Part shown: positions 22,142-33,793 of the stretch, one piece after another
How positions within the stretch are numbered: position 1 is the first letter of the stretch
Layout of the letters: every line of letters begins with the position of its first letter
NCBI GenBank assembly: GCA_024516035.1
Contig: CM044964.1
Coordinates: 28,411,778 to 28,475,777, forward strand
From: Bactericera cockerelli
Lineage: Eukaryota > Arthropoda > Insecta > Hemiptera > Triozidae
DNA: 64,000 nucleotides
Direction of reading: 5' to 3'
Made by a program: the position numbers and the translations under genes
Notes under the pieces: generated by a model
What the model saw: only the letters and a program-made list of their open reading frames with translations
Database searches by the model: none
What the model was told of the DNA's origin: nothing

Positions 22142-23605
22142 TAAAAAAAACCTAGAACTTCAAATCAGTTGCTTCAATAGTTCATTCATCATTCATCACC
22201 ATCCTATATTTTCCATAATGAAATCACTGTCCTCTTTAACTCATTTTTCTCATTAATAAAATCAATTGACACCTCGTTACTATCGACACCTCCACACAAG
22301 AAATTGAATGGAAGCCACGAACTCTCTGAAGAAGCCACAAGAGTTCTCATCTGCCGCCTACATTATGAGAGTAATAAAAAATAGTAACAATAATATCAAT
22401 AACAAAAATAAAGAGTAATAAAAAAACAACTACAACAATATGAGAATAAATACACGCTTCACAAAGTCAACAACTCGACAACAACAACCAACAACGTTGG
22501 TGTCAATATGAGATGGTCTTCTGTGAGATACTGTCTTATCAACAGAAGATTCAATTTAAGAGACTGACCTATTCTTCTTCTATCAATACTACGCTGAGCA
22601 TATAAGTAATAATAACCAACCAAACCCAATAGCAAATTACATAGTACATGCTACTTACAATAGTGAATGATATGTCGATAAAATATTGGAAATGAAGAAA
22701 GAGTTGAAGCTTACCAACAAATAAACTTACCAACAATCAATGATCACAGCAATTACAATTTGAATTAAATTCCTAGATGGTTTATAGGTTAGCTATTCCC
22801 AAGTACTGTTCTGTGAAGATATTTTGAATGTTTTTTATCAACCAGATTAAACAAGTGCTAGTTTTTTTATTATTAAAATTGGAATTATATTTTACGAAAG
22901 TTTAGAAGACGACATACAAATATTGCAGCAGTACAGGCGCCTAGTTTATCATCAGCAAAATCTATTGTTCAATACAACCATTAGCAGATGGTTCAATTTT
23001 GTGCACTATTTCAGCTACAAAACCATCAACTTCTCAAACCCTGTACTTAATTTATCTGGTTCAACATGATTGGTAACATTCCTTCATTTCTTTAATATCT
23101 CATCATTAATATTCAAACATTCGTTTGAGATCTGAATCTCGGTGGCCTCATCTCCAACCTAGTCATCGTAAAATTAATTTGATATCATAGAAAGTAAGTT
23201 GAATGAGCACATTCATCGAGATAGAATCAACCAAACCCAAAGAAATTCCTGTTAGATAAATACCTACGGTCAAAAATTAATATCAAATGAAGTTTTATTG
23301 TATGTCTTTAAATATAAAAAAATACCTACGTATATTATACATACTTATAAACATTATATCTGGTTCATAAAAGCTTTATATCTTCTTCCGAGTCCTAATC
23401 GGGCAGTATAAGTAAGGTCTATTACGATGTCTACTTTATATTTCTCTTTGGTAGGTCTGTAACTCTGTAAGTCTGTGGGTCTGAGTCTCACCTACCTATC
23501 TCCAGGAGAACCTGTTGTGTGATACAACTGAAAATTTAATACCCATAATATCTTAACAGTTATAAGATACCTTACAAAACTATGAGTCCCCCACTCGAGG
23601 GTATA
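22142..23605. other. AT-rich intron stretch; B-tail fragment
   Basis: No gene. TCCTAATCGGGCAGTATAAG at about 23393 is a 3' fragment of SINE family B. The rest is AT-rich and unassigned. Confidence 0.4.
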
Positions 23606-23613
23606 TTCTAGAG

Positions 23614-23839
23614 CAGGGGTGTCCAACCTTTACAGAAGAAGATCTACTATAAAGTCTCAGATGATCAACGCGATCGAAGGAGGATCTCGGATTTTCACTT
23701 GTGTGAGATGGTGAGATGCCAGAAAACCTCGTTCACAATCATTTTGTACTTTAGAGACCTAGACTTTTAGAACGTCATCTCACCTCTCTGGATGTGATCG
23801 ACCAAAATCACTCCGCAATCGACTGGTTGGGCAGCCCTG
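23614..23839. mobile_element. hAT-type MITE, 226 bp, with 8-bp target duplication
   Basis: Terminal inverted repeats CAGGGGTGTCCAACC (left) and, reverse complemented, CAGGGCTGCCCAACC (right). TTCTAGAG is perfectly duplicated at 23606..23613 and 23840..23847, the 8-bp duplication expected of hAT elements. There is no open frame, so it must have been moved in trans. Confidence 0.9.
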
Positions 23840-23847
23840 TTCTAGAG

Positions 23848-25293
23848 TCTAGAGTGTGGGTAATGAACGAAACCATCCTCAAATTCCTCAACTCAACAAA
23901 CTATTAAAACACAGAAAACCATTAACTATTCAGCACATCTTTGCTGAAATATTTCTCTCTAAGGGCTATTAAAATTCGCCAAACTTGAATTTCACAGTGG
24001 GGACATTTGAGTTTTACACGGCCCGAGCATAACACATAACAGCATCGTCCATCTAAACAGAATTGTTGGTGGAGATGACTCGTGCACTATTCTCGCAGAA
24101 ACGGTACTCAGAATACGCAAGAAAATGACGATATATGGTCAAGTGCAAATGATAGGGAGTAGTGACAGTGCAAGTGTAAATAATTATGCATCCAATATTA
24201 TATTTCAGCAGTATAGTAATTGTGGATCGTCTAAAATCTATGTTCCGTCATATTCCGTCGAAACAGTAATACCATACGAGCAATTACTAAAATAATAATA
24301 AGAAGTTATGTTTATAGTTTCTATTCATAATAACTTTTTCATTTCACATTTGGAATTCACGCAAACACTGACAATGAATAGTCAAATTAACTATTCATTC
24401 ATTATTTTTTTATTCATAAATTAACTCTTCATTAGTTCAATGCAATCTGTGATTGTTTGTATTTAACACACTTTGTATTTAACTAATCCAGTTAAACGTA
24501 GGTATATTGATTTTTAAAAAATCGATCATTCATAAAACCATTAGCAGCATAGCAGCCCCTAATGAATGAATTCGTGACAGTAGAGGACATTATCGTGGGG
24601 CATACGGACGGACCTATTGACAAATCCTGAAAGTAATAAATGTTTCAAATAGCATAAAATTTATCTGAAAATAATCATTGTAAGGTGGCGTCATCGTGGA
24701 CGCTGGTAGCCAGACAGTGGAGGAATGATTCAGCACTTCTACCACTGTCTTTACAAGGAGGCTAATAATTGACAAGGGCCCCCAGAACCAAGCCCATGCT
24801 GGTCTACTCCCTGTTTATAGTCCCCCAGCCAGACTGAAAATAATAGCAACAGTGAATTCGTAAATAGCTGCAATCAGCAAGTTCAACCTGAGTTCGCCAT
24901 TTCTCTCAGCAGTTCTGTTTGTGCTTTGCAAACCAAAAGTCGTGACTTCTTTCTCGCTTTTACTTTCATTCTGGTCGAGAGCCTCACCTACTCTTTCCAT
25001 CTTCTTTATAGAGGGTCCACCTGTTTGGTTTTATTTGATTCAAATGAAAGCTTAGGACCTGAATTCCTGTCTGATAATAAAAATATTAATAATAATAGAT
25101 CTTTTAGTTGTAGGCAACCACTAGGCGAGGTTAATGTCTAAAGTATTTTGTACGACCTAACTCTCAGTTAGCAGACTAACTATTAGGTTTTCATATACTC
25201 AAGTGGTGTATATGTATAAGTATAAAGTTGAAAAACACCACTCTAATATAATAGAAGATAGATGGAGAGATAGAGAGATATACTCAAGTAAAA
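23848..25293. other. Unassigned intron stretch, remnants of SINE A
   Basis: No gene. A diverged minus-strand A fragment is visible at about 25098..25180 (GCAACCACTAGGCGAGGTTA). Around 24690..24760, AGACAGTGG and CCACTGTCT can pair. Nothing else recognised. Confidence 0.4.
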
Positions 25294-25368
25294 GAGAATC
25301 ATGTATTGGGTGAGATTCGAACCAACGGATTCCTACCCTACCTGGATTACCAGACTCGACTAATGCAC
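25294..25368 (-). mobile_element. SINE family A head fragment
   Basis: GTATTGGGTGAGATTCGAAC and CTACCTGGATTACCAGACTC, the reverse complement of the A tRNA-like head, are present. The tail is lost. Confidence 0.7.
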
Positions 25369-25418
25369 AATATCACATGTACAAGCAATAGGGTTTATTA
25401 TTATTATTTCATTTTTTG

Positions 25419-25492
25419 GTTTAACGTCGCTTTCAAATGCGTGGTCATACTGGTCATATCACGACGGGGATTTTACCCTCCATTCACTAAGG
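25419..25492 (-). mobile_element. SINE family D tail fragment
   Basis: GGTTTAACGTCGCTTTCAAA, then CATATCACGACGGGGATTTT and ACCCTCCATTC: the 3' end of D in minus orientation. The 5S-like head is missing. Confidence 0.75.
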
Positions 25493-25917
25493 TAATAAAA
25501 TGTTTACGTAATAAATTTTTAATAGTGAGAAAACTTGTCTGGAATTTGTCTTCAGCGGAAGAATGTGTTTGAAAAACAATTTTGTTTACATCGAAACTTT
25601 TCTCGCAAATTCAACAAATAGTCAACACTCAAGACGTTACCACTTGAAACACTAGCGCCATCCTGTATGCTGAATTAAACATGTCCGTCTGTTTGACTAG
25701 GAACGAGAAATATCTACGACTGTAATCCTTGACCCTTGTATTGGAAACAACTTTCTTGGATGCCGACTTTTATCTTCCGAGGGAAGTGAAAGCTCGAAGT
25801 GAATTGATGTGTGAGGAGCTCGGCTTGCAGTTTCAAATCAGGTGTTCCAAATTGTACAGGGTGGATCGAGTGACCAAGCACTTTATCACGTATTATTACA
25901 ATATGGTAATAGTATTA

Positions 25918-26278
25918 GGGTCAAATTATGAAAGAGAATTAGCCTGGTATGCAGAGACGTTTTTTTTTTTTTTTTTTTTTTTATCCCTATAGGGTTCACT
26001 ATAGGGTGGTCCCGAGCTTGCTATAGGGAATACTTCGACCTTGACAATTATTTATTAAAGAAACATCTGAATGCGCATGCGCACAAACGCTTTAAACAAA
26101 CGTCTCTGCATAGCAAAAACAGCTGAAGGGACAAATTTAATGACCCAGGCATACCACCCTTAGTCAATCTAAGTTGACAGCTATAGTGCGCTGTGGTTGG
26201 TTGAAATTCCCCCTAGAGGTCGTGCTAAGGCATAGTGTCCACTTAGATTAAACCTAAGCCTGTTTCATAATACGACCC
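25918..26278. mobile_element. Harbinger-like MITE, 361 bp, with nested insertion
   Basis: The left end is GGGTCAAATTATGAAAGAGA. The right end, reverse complemented, is GGGTCGTATTATGAAACAGG. It is flanked by TTA on both sides. Core GCGCTGTGGTTGGTTGAAAT is shared (inverted) with the MITE at 3553..3720. A separate inverted-repeat element sits inside it. Confidence 0.75.
25948..26112. mobile_element. Inverted-repeat element nested in the MITE
   Basis: TATGCAGAGACGTTTTTT at the left and CAAACGTCTCTGCATA at the right form a 14- to 15-bp inverted repeat. Inside are a long T run and three CTATAGGG-type motifs (about 25987..26027). The interior has no reading frame. Its own target duplication is not obvious. 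Confidence 0.55.
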
Positions 26279-26281
26279 TTA

Positions 26282-28203
26282 GTAAACTATTTCTTGTAAT
26301 TTATATAAACAACAAAAGACGGGATTATTGTCTGAGGACTCTGAGGCAATCTCTATCATCCAACCAATCTCTACCGTAAAAAAAAAACATTGCAACTGTA
26401 ATTGAATACCACATTATTCCATCCATTGATGCCAGTCTTATTGTCAGTAAATAAATAAAGTTATGTGGTCACATACTCAAATGAATGAAGAAAATTACAC
26501 ACATTCAGTAGCATCCGATCTATGAACAAACATGCTTGCTTCTTTAGGTTTCAAATCTACCGCCTTAAGTACTCAACGACGTTTGATTTTTTTTAACCAT
26601 TGGAGGCAATGTGTCTCTAAAAAGGCAATTCATTTTGCAAAATAATAAAAAATATATAATAAATGAAAAAATAAAATTAACCACTACCATTTTATTCAGT
26701 CAAAACTGAAAATTTGAGGATAAAAAGCCAATTAGTCCACCTGAATAATGGCCAATCACTTTCCCACATTAGTCAGCTGTTTCTAGGAGTGCAACTTTCA
26801 TAAGACCAATCAAGTGGCTCGCCTTCTACAGCCAAAGTAAAGTGCTGGTCACCGTGATCAATCAATGCGATTGACCAAATAGTCCCAACACCTTCCAGCA
26901 AAGATTACTTTCACAGCAGCAGAGCAAACTATGTGTCAAAACTAACTAACTGTTTTTTGAGCATAAAGTATATTTCATATTTTTTTAGTATATTTTTTAG
27001 TTTATAAAGTATACTTTTTACTACGAGTATAAAACTCGTAATATGTTTATTACTTTGAGAAATACATTTTCTACTTTGACCATAATACCTACTTTAATTT
27101 ACAGATACATTCATTATTACTTTGTAACATTCTTCAGAGTCAAGTCCACTTGCTAACAGCTAATTATATCGTACAAGCACTTGGTCCGATTCATTTTCAT
27201 TATCGTAAAAGTACTTTGTCTTAATCGTTTTAAATTCCATTATGCATTATTTAAACTACATTGTGTATTTTACGAGCTACATGATCAATTCATCTCGGAG
27301 TAAGATTTTTTTTCTTCTTGTAAAAATACAATACATTTTTATTACTTTTCAAAGTCCTTTACAGTCCATTTTATAACAGCTGATTTATCGTAAAAGAACT
27401 CCAAATCGTTTTATTTGTATGGTTCACCACAAAGTACATGCATAAATGAATTATTTCTTAATAATTATGATCTTTGTACTGACTGACTGTGGGAGCAAAG
27501 GGACACTTTAGTCTCATTCTTTCAGGATAAACAGAGTATTCTATTGTGTATCGATTATGTAGAGAAGTTAAATTGATATGGCCAAAATTTGAAAACAATA
27601 GCAACCCCGAATGAAAGAAAGAAATTTAAAATAAACATTCTATATCTCTCCTTATGTTAGTGTAAATTAGAGGTTTTATAAGGTCATTAAATTTAGTCAC
27701 ACAATTTTATTTATAGTTGGCTAAGAAAGTTCACAGATGAATCCATTACATTTACAATCTCTGATGATTAGTAAGTTACAAAAAATACAAAAATACAACA
27801 TGAAAAAGAAAGCAAATCTTCAGAAAAACAGTATCTTACGTCACAAAATTGAACTTAATTTCCAAAAGGTTAATCGTTTTTTAAAACTTAGAAACGTGTT
27901 CTCAGAATCATACATGCACAATTGCACAGTTACACACATAAGACCTGATGTCAAAATATTTGCCCTTTAAAAATGATCTCCAACTCTATTCCCAAATGTA
28001 ATAATGCAAAAAATCTGTGTAAAAAACTGCTCTTCAAAACGTTGAAAAATCTACTCAGAGACTGAAAACGATTAAATCTGTAGAACTGAGTTGTAGTCTT
28101 GTCTAGTCACTCTCAATCAGGTGTGGGGTGCCTATGAGCAACCGAGAGATCACTAGAGCTTCAAAACAGAACCGGCAGGCGGCCGCTCAGACGCGAGTAC
28201 CAA
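26282..28203. other. AT-rich intron stretch without recognised genes
   Basis: About 1.9 kb. A short minus-strand repeat at 27503..27545 matches the one at 18757..18797. An open frame at 27737..27970 is lysine-rich from A-richness and is not called. Confidence 0.4.
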
Positions 28204-28408
28204 AGGTAGTCAAGTTGTCAACTCGCTAGTCTAGTAATCCAGGTAGCATAGGGATCCGATGGTTCGAATCGCACTCAGTGCACAAATTTAATATTTCCTC
28301 ATTCATTTAAGCTTGTGACCACATAATAATAAGACTTTGAGGGTTGGGTGGTAGAAAATGCTCTGAGCATTAACCTCGCCTGGTGGTTACCTTCCATCAA
28401 AGAGTGTT
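28204..28408 (+). mobile_element. SINE family A copy
   Basis: Near-complete: GCTAGTCTAGTAATCCAGGT, B box GGTTCGAATCG, GTGACCACATAATAATAAGA and the 3' end CTTCCATCAAAGAGTGTTT. It abuts the following family B element with no intervening sequence. Confidence 0.85.
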
Positions 28409-28606
28409 TGTCCCGGTAGCTCAGTGGTAAAGGCGGTGGTCTGGTAATCCAGAGGTCGCGGGTCCGAAACCCAGCCGGGACATGACATGTTATCCTCCCA
28501 TTTGGGCTTTTTACCACATAATAATACGTCTTGGGCTTACTGCTGGAGGGACTTAATAGTCTTAATCGGGCAGTATAAGTAAGTTGATATTATTATTGTT
28601 ATTATT
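28409..28606 (+). mobile_element. SINE family B copy (tRNA-like head)
   Basis: The head TCCCGGTAGCTCAGTGGTAA has a good A box, and GGTCCGAAACC replaces the B box GGTTCGAAACC. The body is ATGTTATCCTCCCATTTGGG, ACCACATAATAATACGTCTT and CGGGCAGTATAAGTAAG, with an (ATT)n end. Confidence 0.85.
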
Positions 28607-29129
28607 CAATATTGTTATCATCCACTACTCATCATCTTCAGTTTGGATTCGCATCCATTGTCTCTCCAAGTGTTTTGAGCACTTCATCACGACTGCCAGT
28701 TTCATCCATCTTATCTATCTCATTGTTATTAGCTCCTCTTTCTCTTTCAATAAACCGGCTTCGGACAGCTTTCATTTCTTCGACCACATTTCGAGATGTC
28801 TCTTAGGTTATGTCGGAAATCTCTCTGCCTATGTACAATTGTACACTATATGGACTGCCTATGGACACAGAAGTATTCTGTATGTTCAGTAGTGACTTCT
28901 GTTGAAACTAGACTTCTATTGAACATCTCGTTAGTTCTGGCTGTTTTGATTCCCATGGTCTTGGCGTAAGCGTTCATGCCAAAAGGTCTTTTAATGGAAA
29001 GGGTTCGAGTTCAAAGGAAGTCAACTGTTGTAAATTAATCGAGTTGTACTAAAAGCAATTTACATTAAACGGACTTATTAAAGTTCTAATAAAGGTTCAA
29101 ATAAGTTCATTTTATTATGAAGAAGATTG

Positions 29130-29336
29130 GAGGTCAAGTGGTTAACGCGCTAGTCTGGTAATCCTGGTAGCGTATTGAACAGGTTGGTTCAAATCCCACC
29201 CAGTGCATGATTTTTTCCTCATTTATTTGAGTTTGTGACCACATCATAATAAGACTTTGAGGGTTAGGTGGTAGAAAACGCTTTGAGCATTAACCTCAGC
29301 TGTTGGTTACCTTCCGCTAAAGAGTATTATTATTAT
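29130..29336 (+). mobile_element. SINE family A copy
   Basis: GGTTAACGCGCTAGTCTGGT, a small insertion before the B box (TATTGAACAGGTTGGTTCAA), and the normal body and tail ending in (ATT)n. Confidence 0.85.
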
Positions 29337-29850
29337 AAGAAGAGTATTACATCAAGAGCTCGTATCAACATTTAGAGCTCCTATTAATGATTTTAACCTT
29401 AATATTATTATTACCTAATATTATTATTCCTATTAATGATTTTAACCCAAAAAGTAGAGGTAGAAAATGTTTACAAATAACAGTTTAACCTGTTTAACAC
29501 ATTTTTAAATGTGTTGTTTAAATAAAAAGTTAATAACCTTGATTTTTTCCTTCCTTATTTAAGACTTTGACCATATTATAATAACGCAACCAAATAAACA
29601 TACAAAGAAAAGTTCAAGAAGAGAGAGAGAGATCAACTTTCTCATGTTGTGTTGAATCTGTGCTTTGTAAGAATGTGATACCCCTCGGGGTTCGAACCTT
29701 GTTTGGAAACTATTTTCTCTTCCATCTCTCTCTCTCTCTCTTCATAGCTGTTAAGTCTATGGCTATCATTTCACATACCCAGAGAACTTCTTCTATCTCT
29801 CTCTTGCATAGACTTTGGTATAGTGTTTATGGCCATTATATGCATAGAAC

Positions 29851-29856
<6 letters not shown>

Positions 29857-29906
<50 letters not shown>
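29857..29906. repeat. (CT)n microsatellite
   Basis: About 25 uninterrupted CT units within a pyrimidine-rich stretch. It produces a Ser/Leu repeat open frame that is not a gene. Confidence 0.95.
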
Positions 29907-29911
<5 letters not shown>

Positions 29912-32749
29912 CTACACAGTACACACATATTGTTGATTTCATAGTATATTAATGGCTTATTTCTTCTTCTCTATTCTTTTAAGTACAATTCCCATGAACT
30001 AAAGGCTTGTGTAGGCAGAATACGTTATCTATGTACATAATATTATACATACACATATGTCTATATATATGTCATCTTCTCTTGTGTGAAACGAGCCATG
30101 AGCACTTTCTCAAAGTACAACTCTATTCACTTCATTTCAAATCCTTTACATACATTGACGGTTGACTGGTTTAGGTAATACAGGTAGCGCGGGGTTGAAT
30201 TCGTTCGTTGGTTTGTACATCAACCATACATACATCTTTTGCTGATTTATTTTAGAAAAATTGAAGCTATGTTTTCTAAACACCCCTTTCAGATCATTAT
30301 TTTCAAAGGAAAATCGTTTCCAAAATTTGTAACATAGATGGTTTCTCGAGACACGCATTCGATAATTATCTTCAGAAGAATTACAAGATAAATCGAAGGA
30401 ATTTCTCATCCCGTGAAGACAGCATAAGAGAGCTTCTAAATTTCAAGCACAACCCACAGACAGATGGCTCTCATAACTCTTCCGAGACGATGGTCATTCA
30501 TCTTGGTCAAAACATTAGCACTGATACCACTCCTAACCTATATGATGAGCCTATCTCAAATCATTAAGGCCCCTCAACCGTAACCGTACGGATATACAAA
30601 GTAGATACTGCTAAGCTTCTAACTTCTAACCCATATTATAGCCATATCTTTCACACCCATAATCATCATTAGAGATACTAGACAAGAGATCTTTGAAGGC
30701 GCAACTTTTACTTGCGCCTTCAAAGTCTAAAGCCAAATTAGGAGGCCATCCATCATATTGGGCATCTTACACTACTTGGTGTTCTAGAATTTGATTTAAA
30801 GTCCACACCTCTTTAGTATAATGTACAACTTGTGTTAGACCTGTCCAGTTAGGCATTGCCGTTAAACTATCAGGTTAAGCCTCCTGTTTTTTAGAAATAT
30901 ATTACTTTTATTGAATTTTTTCAAGTCTCTAATACAGACAACACATTTAATACATTTAAAATGAGACTATTTCAAGGAGTATGAATATAAGAAGGAAGTA
31001 GTTTGTACCTCCATTCAGATTAAATATGTCGAATAAGTTCTTATCACTTATATGGCAAGATGTATTTTTGTGTCATATAAGTCCCATGAAATCTTCTTGG
31101 CTCAGACAACTTTGAGGTACATAGATAATTACGTACTTTGATTATTCATCAGTGTAAAAGCATAATATATGTTTGTTCATATATTATTCTGAGTGAAAAA
31201 ATCAAAAATAAATTGATAAAATAGATCAAATGTAATCGATTCAGAAGTCACAAAAACATTCCTAACTTGATTTTTACTAGATCAATTCCTAACTAATTAA
31301 TAAATTTGAAAACATAGATCCAAAGCAAGTCCGTTAGTTTTTTTTTTAAATTAAAATTTAATGATCATAGGTAAATCCACAAACACAGATTTCTACTCAA
31401 AACTTTGATGTTTGGCCCTCATCAATCAAACACTCCCATTATATCTATCAAACTTCATTTTCAAAGATCTTTTTATCTCATGGCTGGTTTGATTGATCTA
31501 ATAGATTTCTTTTTATTCATCGAACGAGCTTTCACATAGTCAAACTTTTGTATCGACTTTCTATCAAATAGATTCTATCGATTTGAATATTTAATTATGT
31601 TTATTGATCTAGTAAATTTCTCTTGATTGATCTAACTGATTTTATTTTGTTGATCTACCTCATAGCTTTCTCACTATCAGAGTTAATTTCACCGTGTCGA
31701 TAGTATTAGATATAGTAAAATTATTATTATTTTGAGAGTTCTAAGCAATAATAATTCCTGAATTTTTTTATTTGATATAATACACGTTAATGGCGATATC
31801 TGGCCCGAAGGACCAACTTTTGAACCTATTTATCCGATATCGTCTTAAATCACTTTCGCCGAAAACAATATTAGTAGAATTATTAATAATAATAATAATA
31901 GTAGTAGTAGAAATAACTAGTAGATAAGAATTCTACATTTATTATCATATTATTATAATAATTTATTATACCCTTATTTTAAAGGGTGCATGGTCTTTAA
32001 TAAATAGGTGCTTTAGACGTTAGAAGTAGTGGTAAATTGTACCTTGTTCTGGAAGACTGGCCATCTGAATAGTATTACCTCGTAGTAATGGTGGAAGTTA
32101 AAACTTTTGAGCAGTACCAGTAATACTGAGAACTTAAAAAATAAAAAAAAATATTCTTATACCTCGCCATATATCGCCGGAACCGAACATTTGTCTTAAA
32201 TCTAATGATAGGTTCCCAGGCGATTTCGGGTCAGGTGCTTCTCTGTGGCGATTACAGGTGAAGATCACTATCGTAAGACCCCAGGCAGAATGAAAAGAGA
32301 AAGTCCGGCGATCTGGAGAGCCGCGAAATAGATCCAAGATGGGCGATTCTTTTTTTTTATCTTCTTCTTTTCTTTGTAAGGTCTCTTTGAACGATTCTTA
32401 TTTTAGGTAGGAATATTGAAAACTGTTTCGATAGGTTTAAAAATTGGAAGCTTGTTTCTTTTAACTGTTTCTTTAAAGGTTCTAATTGTATGTCCATGAG
32501 AAATTGTTTCGATAAGTTCACAGTTTCGGGTTCCGAATTCCAAGTACAACCCCAACTAACGATTATTTTTACATCAATATTTATTAAAAGGACAAAGTAG
32601 TGTACACTATTTACAGTATAATCTAAAGAAGAAGAAAAAAAATTGATGGAATTCAGACGACCTAACCAAAGAGCGGGGTTATTCCGTTATTGCCAGCTAC
32701 AGTCCCTTTCACCCAATCTAACCAACCTCCCTCTCCTCTCTGCTTTCAG
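29907..32749. other. AT-rich end of Osiris intron 1
   Basis: No gene. A perfect 14-bp stem, CTTTGAAGGCGCAA (30691..30704) with its complement (30712..30725), has a 7-base loop. A GC-richer island of about 215 bp at 32130..32345 differs from its surroundings and holds a 67-codon minus frame of unknown meaning. Confidence 0.45.
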
Positions 32750-32985
32750 ACAAGCACAAGAAAGGCAAGGACGTGCTGCCCATCCTCCTCCTCCTCAAGA
32801 TGAAGTTCGCCGCCCTCCTGCCCTTCATCCTCGGAGGAATCGCCCTCATCGCCGGCAAAGCCCTTCTGATCGGAAAGATCGCCCTCGTCCTGTCCCTCAT
32901 CATCGCCCTGAAGAAGCTCCTGTCCCACCAGAAGGCCGTCACCTACGAGATCGTGTCCCACCCACACCACAGCGCCTCCCATGAG
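32750..32985 (+). CDS. Osiris-family protein, coding exon 2 (hydrophobic segment)
   Basis: Acceptor tgctttcag ends at 32749; the donor is GAG|gtgaat at 32986. The 236-base exon carries the hallmark Osiris hydrophobic region: after KHKKGKDVLPILLLLKMKF comes a run of Ala, Leu, Ile and Gly with AALLPFILGGIALIAGKALL and LVLSLIIALKKLLSHQK. This suggests one or two membrane-associated helices. It ends in a Tyr/His segment (VTYEIVSHPHHSASHE). The codons are much richer in G and C at third positions than the flanks, as in exons 1 and 3. Confidence 0.92.
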
Positions 32986-33071
32986 GTGAATATACCAATT
33001 TTTTTTTTTGGGGGGGGGGGGCTTTCTTATATAGGCCAGGATTCTCCTTCAAGAAGCTCTTCAACCCAATT

Positions 33072-33374
33072 TGCACTGGTTGTAAAGTAATTAACGCGCA
33101 AGTCTGTTAATCCAGGTAGCGTAGGAATCCGTTGGTTCGAATCACACCCAGTGCATGATATGATTTTGCACTGGTTGTAAAGTGATTAACGCGCTAGTCT
33201 GGTAATCCAGGTAGCGTAGGGATCCGTTGGTTCAAATCACACCCAGTGCATGATATTTCTCCTCATTAATTTGAGTTTGTGACCACATAATAATAAGACT
33301 CTGAGGGTTAGATGGTAGAAAATGCTTTGAGCATTAACCTCATCTGGTAGATACCTTCCACTAAAGAGTGTTGT
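33072..33374 (+). mobile_element. Double-headed SINE family A copy
   Basis: Two tRNA-like heads in tandem: 33072..33165 (TGCACTGGTTGTAAAGTAAT) and 33167..33374, where the second head is followed by the usual A body and tail. Both heads share the unusual TGGTTGTAAAG instead of TGGTAGTCAAG, so they come from one source by duplication. Confidence 0.85.
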
Positions 33375-33444
33375 TAGGTATTACTATTGTGATGAACACA
33401 TTATAAGATAAATAACGGAAGTTTTGAATCCCAGAGCCGACCAA

Positions 33445-33600
33445 AAAAAATAACTAAATAAGAAATAATGTGTCATTTCCCGCCCATCAGAGGGGAGGCA
33501 TACTACGGGATGGGCAAGCTACAACACAGACCACAAGCGTCTATAGTAGCTTATGCATCATGGCAATGGAAATAAAAAAGTCTGTGAAACTCTCACATTT
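33445..33600 (+). mobile_element. SINE family E fragment
   Basis: Sense-strand E body: GTGTCATTTCCCGCCCATCA, GAGGGGAGGCATACTACGGG and AACACAGACCACAAGCGTCT. The tRNA-like head is lost. Confidence 0.75.
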
Positions 33601-33793
33601 TACTTTCCTTATCCTATAATAGTAATAAAAATCCGCAGAACGGACGTATAATTACGGGTCAAGCCCTTTATACATGGTTGCAATAGACAATACAATATTA
33701 ATAATAAGGAAGGTATTGTATTTTTTCTTTTTTAAACATGTGTGGAAAATTTTGTCTGCTCCTCAACTAATACATAACTTGCTTCCCCCCCAG

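Larger units (their letters stand above)
7589..32749 (+). other. Osiris intron 1, 25.2 kb, repeat-filled
   Basis: Bounded by gtgagt at 7589 and tgctttcag ending at 32749. Its phase (1) joins AAA C to AC AAG so that the frame runs on correctly. It contains SINEs of families A, B, C, D and F, LINE tails, a Helitron, a hAT MITE and Harbinger-like MITEs, each listed separately. I found no other convincing gene inside it. Confidence 0.85.
32986..33793 (+). other. Osiris intron 2, 808 bp
   Basis: Starts gtgaat and ends in a polypyrimidine tract and CCCCAG at 33793. It contains a T/G homopolymer pair at 33000..33021, a double-headed family A SINE and a family E fragment. Confidence 0.85.

Noticed and set aside
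28409..28482. tRNA gene calls from intact A and B boxes (also at 44859, 57529, 56268 and elsewhere)
   Set aside because: Each is followed by the same non-tRNA body and (ATT)n tail as its sister copies, and acceptor and anticodon stems do not hold. They are SINE heads.
29660..29944. 94-codon Ser/Leu-rich frame
   Set aside because: Caused by the (CT)n microsatellite.
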